A DNA stretch of 39,476 bases from positions 1 to 39,476 of IMG/VR virus record IMGVR_UViG_3300010155_002773. The stretch is one strand, 5' to 3'. Of the stretch, positions 29,223-38,400 are shown piece after piece. Positions within the stretch are counted from its first letter, which is position 1, and each line of letters begins with the position of its first letter. The translations under genes and the position numbers were made by a program. Origin of the DNA: a virus. The notes under the pieces are model-generated. The model did not search any database, was not told the origin of the DNA, and saw only the letters and a list, made by a program, of their open reading frames with translations.

Positions 29223-32200
29223 TGGGACGCATACGAGTAGACAATCTCCCGATGGATCGCCAGACGGCTGGGACCGCCCGGAAGGATCTAAGTGGTGGGA
29301 GCCTCTTCAGTCCCAGTGCGCTCGCCGCCGTATACGAGAAGCGCGATGTCGACCCCGAGGCTCAGATATTCCAGCGCCGCCACGGCTCCACACGCTCATC
29401 CACCACCATCCCCAATATCCTGGGCATCGCCGCCGCGATTGACAAGGGCCGCGTTGTTGTTGACAAACCATTCACCGATACTACCTGGACAGTTTTCGCC
29501 ACGCTAAGGTTACCGCTCACCGGCGAGGATTCCTACGCACCGCTCTTTAACTATGGCGGCGTCCACGCCTACATTTACTACGATTACCCAACTAATGCCG
29601 TCCATCTCAGAGCTTACGAAGCCAGCGCCGCGTCAATAGCGTCGTATTCGCTCGGCGATCTCGACAGTGCGACAGACTATCGCATCATGGTCAGGCTTGT
29701 GGGAGGGGCTGTCTCAATCGTGGGCTGGCCGGTCCCGGCAGTTGGGGTAACACCATCTATTGACGCAGAGGTATCGGGTGAGCCTGCGGAGAGTCTCTTA
29801 AGCCCTCCCGGAAGTATAACTATATTTGGACCGCCACTCGCTGCGTTGATCCCAAGTTATGACGGGGTCGTGATAACCAACCTGATCTTCTACAACAAAT
29901 CCGACTTCAACAAGTCCTCTGAGTACGAGGTTCTCGCCTCTGACCTGACGCCCGCTAAAAGCGGCACCAACGCGGCGAGTACCGCCTACAAGGTGCTCTG
30001 GCATGAGACATTTACAGCGGGGGGTGACTCTTTAACTTTTGAGAACAGTGACGAAGTTACGTTATACGGGTATGTCGTCCCCTCGCTTCCTACAGTCTCT
30101 TCATCCGAGATACACTTCGGGGGCCTCGGCGCTATTGAGATCCCCTTCTATCTCGACTTCGACGAATACTACTGGACCCCAACCAATTCGGCAGCTCGAC
30201 TCGAGTGGATGTTTCAGATTGAGTTGACGCTGCCTAATACGCTCGCGTCTTCCACGATCTTTGAGTTTCAGGACATACTGCGGCTCATACTCCACCCATC
30301 GGGAGGTAATTTTGTTCTTCGGGGCAGTTTCGCAGGCACAGGCGTAGTGACCTCGACTCTGAATCTTGTCGCCGGGACGACTTACCAAATCTTCGTTGGC
30401 CGTAACCTTACCCAGTCACTGATTACAGTCACGCCTGATGGCGGGTCGGCAACCGCAACTACTGCCACAACGATAGACAATCCGGCCATCTTCAACTACG
30501 ACCAGATGCTGGGTTTCGTTATTGGTGACACGGTCGACCGCGAGAACACGCAACCATTTGGTGGGCGAATCAAGCGCTTCGCACTGCACAACGAGTCCGG
30601 CCTGAAGTGGCATCCGCTGAAGGATGCGGTCCTCTACTATGACAGCGCGTCGCTCATCGGCGACCAGGTCATTGACCGAGGCAACCGCGCCCTGAATAGC
30701 TTCGCCACGCTGCGCGTAGACACGGCCCCACCTTACTATAACGAGGGTGGATTTAAGGGTGGGTCTTACGTCGTGGCTACTGGCGGGTACGTTATGACAG
30801 GCAGCAAGCCTGATGTCACCTACACTGGTGAGCTCTCCAAGGCGATCACCAAGGATGCGGTTGTCCAGCGGCGCGGCGACAAGGCATTCATGACGACCAA
30901 CGGCGTGAACTACCTGATCGACGACTACTCGAAATCATTCAGGCCCCTGGGCATTAGTCGACCGACGACCAAGGTGAGCTGCTCTCCGCAGGGGGTAGGC
31001 TCCATCGACGGCTTCGTCCGGTACGCCTACCGCTGGGTGACCAAGGACGGCACGGTCGGTCCGGCCTTTGACCTTGACCCGGTCGATGCTCGTGACGGGG
31101 TGAACGTCTTCCTCGGCGCTGAGAACTTTGGCCTCCCCGGCGAGACTCCCTTCGGAATCAGCTTCGGTGAGATGGAGGGGATGAATGATCCAGATACCGC
31201 TCGCGGCGATGCTAGCGCTGGGACAGTCGAGGCATTCTTTGTCCAAGACAATGACGGCGAAGGCTCACGGCTCCTACGCAAGGAGATCAAAGACCCAGGG
31301 CTGACGTTAGAGATCGCAGCCCGCATCCCCGATCTTGACAATGTCAAGGAGAGCATCTTCAGTCAGGGCGCAGCCGCCCCTGCGGGGACACTGCACTGGG
31401 GAGCTGACCAGTCCCCATTCCAGTTCAGTTGGGCTCACGATGCGGGCCAAGAGTTCTGTGCTCAGGTTGCCTTCCGCTATGACAGCACTGAGGCGTATCA
31501 GACATTGCTCACGCTTGGCCGAACTAATCAGGAGGGAGGGAACGGTAACTGGAGACTACATACATTATGTGTCTCTATCCAACCGCCGCTAGTAGGGGAG
31601 AACTTTCATAGCATTGTGGTTACCCGCGACGCTCCGGCTGGCTCGAATCACCATAATAACGACCTTCACCACCACGCATGGGACTACAACTTCGTCAATG
31701 GCCGAGACTACAGCGTCTTCGTCCAGCGGGGAAGGAACAACGGCGGCCAAGACCTTCTTGTCAGTATCTATGACCAGACAAGCGACAGATGGGATATGTG
31801 GCCAGAGGTCGGCGGCTCGACGTCGTATACCGAGGTAATTAAGGAGGGCTTCTGGCCTACTACCTACGGGGCCAACACGGCAGCGTTAGTCATGTGGGGA
31901 ATATCGAGGCACGAGGGGAGTTCGCTATCAGGCAAAAGCCGTAAGCGGGCTGCTTCAGGTTCTTCGACCTTTAATCTTGGGCGCATTCCCGCCTTTGATG
32001 GTGGCGGACTGCTTTACCACGGCAGGCTATGGCGGAGAGCCTTCCCGCAGCAGGTGCTCAATATTAAAGCACTCGACCGCTACGGCGCAACTAATGGGTC
32101 TGTGTTAGACGATCTTATCGAGGTCGACTGCGCCTTCTGCCCGGACTCGAACGAGACGGCTATTACCGGGGGCTGGGATATTGTTCGAGATATGCGGGTC

Positions 32201-34510
32201 CCGTTCTTCGAGGATGGTGCGGGGGCGGTGAACGCAACGCCGACATTAACAACTAACGTGGATAATACACCTATCCTGACCTACGGCTGGAATATGGCGA
32301 CGGCGTCGGCCTCGAGTTGGACAGTCACCTCATTGGACAATGTCCCGCTCTGGATCAACTGGTCATCGCGAAATGAGGGCTCGCTCTCGATTGGCGTGGG
32401 TAGCAGAACTTCTGTCGAGATAGCTAAGAGGAAGTGGTATCCGGGCGCTAATATCCTGACCTTCGATGCGTTCGCAGGAACGCTTGATCTGAAGCAGTGG
32501 ACATGGATCACGCTCTATCTTCACCATGCAGCTCGACCGCAATCCTCCGCCACTTACTATGACGTCTGGTTAGAGCGGGTCTTCATTGATGGCAATACAG
32601 GCGACTGGGGCCATGTATACGACGCCGATATTGACATCGACGGCATCGCGGCCAACGCCTCGGGGACGTATCAGAACGGACTCTTCATGGTTGGTGGGCT
32701 CCCCGGTATGGACCAGGAGTTTCAGGTCGAGGTAACCGAGGTGCGCCTATGGGATGGTGAGCGTTACACCGCGCAGGGCGGCGGTGACGGGCTTTACACC
32801 TTCGGAACATATCTGTCCAGTCGCGTTCCCCCGAACCTGTGGGATAAACTATGGCACTACCTACGCTTCAATAAGATTGATACCAACGACCCAGCATCCC
32901 AGACCACGATGGATCAGTTTGGCTCGTTCATAGGTCCAGACGGAAGGCAGTTGGGCACCAATGCGGTCAAGATAGTGCACGGCTCAGAGGTCGTGGACTT
33001 AACGAGCGCTTCCGCAACCCAGACATACTTTGTCCCCTTCCCGGAGCCCCCGCTCTCGGCGATTAGAGGGATTCAAATCTTCAGGACGCAGGTCGTACCG
33101 GTCAGCACCGAGTACCCGAACGGCAACCCGAACCCGAATGCGTTATCGGACGCCTGGAGGGCTACCCGCGATGCGCCGCTCTACTTCTTGAGCGAGATCC
33201 CGAGGGGGACGACTCACTACTTGGACACTGCGCCCGATGGTGCGTTGGGCACGGAGCTTGACGCTACCACTGGCCTTATCCCTAGGGACCCGAAGGGTGT
33301 CTTCGAGTGGGAGGGCTACCTCGGGGTGTACGTCGGGGACCGGCCCCGGATTCACTTTGCGGAGTCACCCACGAGCTGGGAGAGCTTCCCGACCGAGATG
33401 ATCTTCGATCTCCCGGTGCGCGAGTACGGCCCGATTGAGGCGGCCATTGAACTGGCCTCACGCGATGCGCGTCAGTCTCGAGTTCTCTGTCTCGGCAAGT
33501 CGTGGGGCGTCTTCCTTGACGGCAGCCCGGCGCAGCCCCAGAGCAACTCGCTTGGTGGTGGGGTGGGTGCCTCCAGTTCGCGCTGCCTCGTGGTCGAGAA
33601 GGGCATTGCCTACGCCTACAACGGAACGCTCTGGGCGATCTCAGGCGACGGGCAGGTCGAGGACATCGGACTCCCGATCCTTGACCTTCTCCCTGATCCC
33701 GATAACGCTCGGCTCTCAATCTCCTCGGCGCTGAGTTCGCTATTCATCATCAACGAGAGCACCGGATTAGTGCTCCGCTTCCACCTCGCCAGGCGGCAGT
33801 GGTTCGTGGAGGATCGCTACGCGCTCTCGGTCACCGACATCGACGGGGTAGACAACTGGGTGCATGTCTCAGGCTACCCATCGGCGGGCGATACAGCGGT
33901 CTATCAGGATGACGTAGCTGCCGATACGCCCGAGGTCGTCGCAGTTTCGAGCTACTCCAACGGCGCGGACACGATAACTGTGGCGTCGAGCACCGGGCTG
34001 ACGATTGGGCAGCGCCTGACGGTAGTGGGCGACCGAGGGACAGGGACAGCGTCCGACCCGAGGGAGCGGGCGACGGTCACCATCAAGTCGATAGCAGGCA
34101 ACGTAATCTCAGTTGAGGAAAACCTTAACCTAAATGCGACCACGACCCTTTTGGATGGCAGTACGCCTACGGTGCTGTACAATGCTTATCCCGGAGTAGG
34201 CTATTGGGGCACGATGATAGACACAGGACAGTTCGTTGTGGAGGGCTCGGTAGTGGGGGCTACGCTGGGGATCTCGGCGGGCTCCGGGTGGTGGGCAGCC
34301 TACGACGCTGCCGACTTTGCCAAGGATCCCTCCGACCGCACAGGTTTCGCGGCGGCGGAATCGAAGCCAACCTCCGTGACCACGGCGGCGCGGTGGGGCC
34401 TGAGCAATCAGCAGCGGCTCGAGCGCCTAATGCTCTGGTCGCCTCGGGGTGAGTTGGCGACGCTGACTGAGATGGTACTTGACGTAATGGAAGATAAGAA
34501 AGGGGACTAA
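29222..34510 (+). CDS. Giant tail protein: nozzle-like C-terminus with LamG-like domains
   Basis: This 1762-residue protein starts at ATG 29222 in a TGATG overlap (a TTG just before is the other option). The N-terminal 25 residues (RIRVDNLPMDRQ) are like tail tubular protein B starts. Segments at about 75-160, 295-460, 670-900 and 1020-1180 look like repeated concanavalin/LamG-type beta sandwiches, which bind glycans or proteins. Residues about 1275-1560 look like a beta-propeller nozzle (IRGIQIFRTQ; FEWEGYLGVYVGDRPRIHF; KSWGVFLDG). T7 gp12 is less than half as long, so it appears to be a nozzle with inserted receptor-binding-type domains. A His/Asn cluster (SNHHNNDLHHH) lies near 810. Confidence 0.75.
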   Translation: MGRIRVDNLPMDRQTAGTARKDLSGGSLFSPSALAAVYEKRDVDPEAQIFQRRHGSTRSSTTIPNILGIAAAIDKGRVVVDKPFTDTTWTVFATLRLPLTGEDSYAPLFNYGGVHAYIYYDYPTNAVHLRAYEASAASIASYSLGDLDSATDYRIMVRLVGGAVSIVGWPVPAVGVTPSIDAEVSGEPAESLLSPPGSITIFGPPLAALIPSYDGVVITNLIFYNKSDFNKSSEYEVLASDLTPAKSGTNAASTAYKVLWHETFTAGGDSLTFENSDEVTLYGYVVPSLPTVSSSEIHFGGLGAIEIPFYLDFDEYYWTPTNSAARLEWMFQIELTLPNTLASSTIFEFQDILRLILHPSGGNFVLRGSFAGTGVVTSTLNLVAGTTYQIFVGRNLTQSLITVTPDGGSATATTATTIDNPAIFNYDQMLGFVIGDTVDRENTQPFGGRIKRFALHNESGLKWHPLKDAVLYYDSASLIGDQVIDRGNRALNSFATLRVDTAPPYYNEGGFKGGSYVVATGGYVMTGSKPDVTYTGELSKAITKDAVVQRRGDKAFMTTNGVNYLIDDYSKSFRPLGISRPTTKVSCSPQGVGSIDGFVRYAYRWVTKDGTVGPAFDLDPVDARDGVNVFLGAENFGLPGETPFGISFGEMEGMNDPDTARGDASAGTVEAFFVQDNDGEGSRLLRKEIKDPGLTLEIAARIPDLDNVKESIFSQGAAAPAGTLHWGADQSPFQFSWAHDAGQEFCAQVAFRYDSTEAYQTLLTLGRTNQEGGNGNWRLHTLCVSIQPPLVGENFHSIVVTRDAPAGSNHHNNDLHHHAWDYNFVNGRDYSVFVQRGRNNGGQDLLVSIYDQTSDRWDMWPEVGGSTSYTEVIKEGFWPTTYGANTAALVMWGISRHEGSSLSGKSRKRAASGSSTFNLGRIPAFDGGGLLYHGRLWRRAFPQQVLNIKALDRYGATNGSVLDDLIEVDCAFCPDSNETAITGGWDIVRDMRVPFFEDGAGAVNATPTLTTNVDNTPILTYGWNMATASASSWTVTSLDNVPLWINWSSRNEGSLSIGVGSRTSVEIAKRKWYPGANILTFDAFAGTLDLKQWTWITLYLHHAARPQSSATYYDVWLERVFIDGNTGDWGHVYDADIDIDGIAANASGTYQNGLFMVGGLPGMDQEFQVEVTEVRLWDGERYTAQGGGDGLYTFGTYLSSRVPPNLWDKLWHYLRFNKIDTNDPASQTTMDQFGSFIGPDGRQLGTNAVKIVHGSEVVDLTSASATQTYFVPFPEPPLSAIRGIQIFRTQVVPVSTEYPNGNPNPNALSDAWRATRDAPLYFLSEIPRGTTHYLDTAPDGALGTELDATTGLIPRDPKGVFEWEGYLGVYVGDRPRIHFAESPTSWESFPTEMIFDLPVREYGPIEAAIELASRDARQSRVLCLGKSWGVFLDGSPAQPQSNSLGGGVGASSSRCLVVEKGIAYAYNGTLWAISGDGQVEDIGLPILDLLPDPDNARLSISSALSSLFIINESTGLVLRFHLARRQWFVEDRYALSVTDIDGVDNWVHVSGYPSAGDTAVYQDDVAADTPEVVAVSSYSNGADTITVASSTGLTIGQRLTVVGDRGTGTASDPRERATVTIKSIAGNVISVEENLNLNATTTLLDGSTPTVLYNAYPGVGYWGTMIDTGQFVVEGSVVGATLGISAGSGWWAAYDAADFAKDPSDRTGFAAAESKPTSVTTAARWGLSNQQRLERLMLWSPRGELATLTEMVLDVMEDKKGD

Positions 34511-34512
34511 CT

Positions 34513-35424
34513 ATGGCTTTACCTTGGGCATCTATTCTTGGAGGGGCATCTCTTGCCACCGGATTAGGTTCACTGCTTTTCCCAAGTTCCGCTGGGGCGG
34601 ATGCTGCGAAGAAGGCAGCCAAAGAAGCGCGTAAGATGCGTGACTGGTACGAGGGCAAAGCTCGCGAGACGAGTCACAAACTCAACGCCGAGCTGGAGTC
34701 GATGCGCACGCTTCGCTCCCTGGACATGCCGGCCTATCAGGCGTCGGCCCAGATAGCGCAGCTTCAGCGCCAGAAGGGGTCGGAGCGGGTCGGTCGCCAG
34801 CGCATGCTTGGCGGGTTGGACCGGAGTACCCGCGATGCAGTCTTTGGGGGGCAGCTCACGCAGTACCTCGGGAGGGAGAACCAGCGGCTCGGACGCTACG
34901 CCGGAATGACCAAGCAGATTTTCGACATGGCTTCTCAGGGGCAGGCGCAGGTCAACCAGATGTTGCAGGCGGGTGGGGCGCAGTACGGCCAGATGATGGG
35001 CCAAGCTAACCAGATGGCCTACAACGCCGAGGTAGCCACAGGAAACAAGTGGGGCAAAGCGTTGGGCGCGTTGTCTCAGGGGCTATCGATGGCCAGCCAG
35101 GGCTTCGCGCAGAAGGAGGCGTTGGCCGAGCAGCGAAAATACCAAGAGGGCCAGGTGGCGGAGCAGCGAGACTTCCTGCGTGAACTCTATGGCACTTCTC
35201 CTGCCGGAGCTGCCGAAGCTGCTGGAGGCGGCGGGGGCGGCTACATGGGACCTGGTTATGTACCTCCCGGAAATCCACAGGCTCCAGGAGGGGGTGGGGG
35301 GTACGGATTCGGGATGAGCGGCAGTACGATTTCGCCCAATATGTATGGGCTTGACCCTATGGTTTTCAGTCAGTTTATGATGGGGGGAAGCCCCACAGCT
35401 TTTGGACCTCAGCAAGGGTACTAA
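34513..35424 (+). CDS. Internal virion protein, gp14-like
   Basis: In this 303-residue protein, a hydrophobic Gly-rich N-terminus (SILGGASLATGLGSLLF) is followed by a long coiled coil at about 30-215, with Gln/Met-rich heptads (QVNQMLQAGGAQYGQMMGQ), and a Gly/Pro-rich C-terminus. This matches T7 gp14-type core proteins that are ejected and enter the outer membrane. It sits between the nozzle-like gene and the large ejection protein, as in T7. It starts 2 nt after the upstream stop. Confidence 0.75.
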   Translation: MALPWASILGGASLATGLGSLLFPSSAGADAAKKAAKEARKMRDWYEGKARETSHKLNAELESMRTLRSLDMPAYQASAQIAQLQRQKGSERVGRQRMLGGLDRSTRDAVFGGQLTQYLGRENQRLGRYAGMTKQIFDMASQGQAQVNQMLQAGGAQYGQMMGQANQMAYNAEVATGNKWGKALGALSQGLSMASQGFAQKEALAEQRKYQEGQVAEQRDFLRELYGTSPAGAAEAAGGGGGGYMGPGYVPPGNPQAPGGGGGYGFGMSGSTISPNMYGLDPMVFSQFMMGGSPTAFGPQQGY

Positions 35425-35425
35425 T

Positions 35426-38400
35426 ATGTCAGCTCTATCAACTGCATTAGCAACAATCGGCGGGACCCTCGGAGCTGTCGGCAGCGGCACCCCTGGGGCC
35501 ATGGGCCAATTCGTCCAGAGCATGGGCCAGCAAGGGGAACGAGCCCTTGATCGGGAGTGGGCCGCCTTCGAGAAGCAGCAGGATAGAATGTTCCAGCTAC
35601 AGGCTCAGAAGTCGGCTGATGCGCTGACCATGCGCCGCGACAAGATGAAGCACGGCTTCGACATGGAGCGCCTCCAGGAGCAGCACGGGCTCGCAGTCAA
35701 GTTTGCCGGGATCGCGCAGGGGCTTAAGGGAGAGGCAGCTACGGTTGCTTACGACCGTAGAGAGGCCTCGCGGAAGGCCTCACAAGAGCACGATTTAAAG
35801 CTGGCCAAAGCTAATAATGATGCTAGGTACGCGATAGCGGTTCTCAACGCTTCGGCTACCGCAGGGGGAACTGCGCCAGAGGAAGCTGCCACTACCGTCG
35901 CATCAGCCACACGCACGAACCCTGCGCTGATCCAGGTGGCGGGTGGTAAGTTACCTCCTGAGGTAAGGGCCTCATTCTCAGCCGCAATAGCCAAAGGTGA
36001 CCATCTTGGGGCAGGGGAGATATTCGCGAATCACGTTGGTCCGATAGCCTTCAAACCTATATGGAGTCAGGTAAACTCGGAGTATGGAAAAGCAACAGAG
36101 ATTGACAGCGCTCTCGTCGGTATGGGCTACCCCATCGGGGATGTGCAAGGTATGGAGCCTGGCGAGAAGCAAAGACTGTATGGGATCAGGAGCAGGGAGC
36201 ACGCCGCTGCGCAGACATACATAGCAGGTCAGGCCAAGTTAGCGCAGGGGATAATGCAGATGCCTGCCGCAGGTAAGGATATAAGGAAAAGTCGAACAAA
36301 CTACGAGTCTGCCCTCGGTCAGCTTCAAGCGCTCAAAAACAGTGAGGGACACAGCCAAGTCGCCGGGTTCGATTTTCATGTCTTCGGGAAAGAGGAGCAG
36401 TTTAATGTAGCCCAGGAGTTCATCGAGGGGTTTGGGGGGCCACCCCTTAGGTCAGGGGGGGCTCTGGCCCCGCCCTCGAGGTCGGGTGGTTCGCTTGGTG
36501 TTGAATGGCAGAATCTCCAGAAGCAAATAGATAACAATATTCAGTCTCTCGAGACCGGGCAAACAACCGTGGAGCGGTCCATCGCAGGGCAGACACTTCA
36601 AGAGCATTTGTCCGAGGGCAACTTCGCTGGGTGGAAGGGTGCTCATCTGACTGCCTTCCGCGATGAGGAGGAGTTCACTGACTTCCTGCAAACTAACCCC
36701 GATGTCCAAAAACTCGTCGCGAGAGTGAACAGCATCGCGAATCTAATTTCGATGATACCGAAGAACGCGGACGTACTCCCCGGAATGCCTGAGGGGGTTG
36801 CCACGCTGGCCTTCCACTTTAACCGTATGGGCGCGGAGCTGCCCCAGGGCGGGGCCAATGAATTGCTCTCGATGCTTTATGACGACAGCGAAGGCGGTAT
36901 CACTGAGAAGGGGAGGAAGCACATCGGGACCTTCTTGAAGACGCTGGCCAACGTCGACCCGAGAAGAATGACCAGGGCCATGGTTCAGTATGACCAGTTT
37001 GTTAAAGACCGCGACATCGCCGAGGATATGTCGAGCGACATGTTCGCTCGGGACCTAGTTAACGCAGGCGTCGGCTCGCAGACGTTTTTGCCTCCTTTGG
37101 AGAACGGTACAGCCTTGTGGCAAAGCGCACTAGTGGACGAGGATGTGAACAATAAGTATGCCGCAAATCTGCCGGGGGCGACACAAGAAGACTATATGAT
37201 GAAGGCAAAGGTCTTCAGTAAGGAACGCTACCTACGTGCTCCTGGAGTACATAAGGCGTTTGCCAAATCCCTGACCCGGCCCCTCTTCAGCTTCGATCCC
37301 ACTATGGAAGGGGGGTATAGCACCGAAACCATACGAAGTATGGGGCACCAATACCTCACTTGGTTGGAAAATAAGCACAAGATCGTGAACAAGACGCAGA
37401 CTAAAGAGATAACCGACCCAGTCTGGGCGACCTTTATTAACGGCACTCGGGCGCAGTTCGACAAAGCCCTTGCTGCGGAAGGGTTCGATCCCGCCGGCGC
37501 GGAACCCTGGATCAAGGGTACGATGCCCGAAACTTCATTAGTGCCTCCGCTGTCTCAGTTAGAGATCTATCATCACAGCAAGGTTTCGATGGACCCGAAG
37601 CGAGGGAGAAACCTCGTGGTCCCGCTCACGGTGGTCGGGAGGGAGTCGACAAAAGGGGCTGGGACAATACTCCGGGGGCTACGCCTTCATGCGAGGGCCG
37701 ACCTCCAGGCACCTATGGACTTGCCAGCGGTATACGACTTAATTCAGCGCAATAACCAAGGCCCTCAGACGTTGCCGGGCTACGCCGAGTCGCTTGGGGG
37801 CACTTCGCTCAGGCAGATACCTCGCACGCAGGCTTTCGGTGAGCCCGATAGTTTAGAGGACTGGCCGGGTACGCAGGACTTGGTGCGAGACTTCCGATAC
37901 CGCATGGCTAAGCCGACCAGGGAAGCTGGGGTGCTGGAAGAGCGCGACATACCTAAGGCAGCCATCGACCCTATAATTGACGCTGGTCTACCTGAGGGTA
38001 TGCCGGAAGAAATATCTACTGAGCTCAAGCGGGCAGCTAGATCCTCTGCGCAGAAGTTGTCGGGGAAGGCGTTCTGGGCAGCCCTTGGCGCTGCCGCCGT
38101 CGTCGCCCCCATGCCCAAAGAGTTAAAGGGCGGGGTAACCGAGCCATTCGAGTTATACCTTAACCCACCAAAGGGAGTCGAACCTCGCGCTTGGGCTTCC
38201 CTGCTTGATCTCTTTGACATGAACAGTGTGGTCGGCTCAATGGATGCGGAGCTCGCTGCACGAATTGATCGGCATGGGTTCGAGGGAGGGGAGTGGTATG
38301 GGTTGAGGATGGATGACGGACGCGAAAGGCCATACCCGTATGAACCGGGTGGCTCACTTGACCCGTTCGGGCAGTTCGGGCCAATCACTGGTGATCCCAG

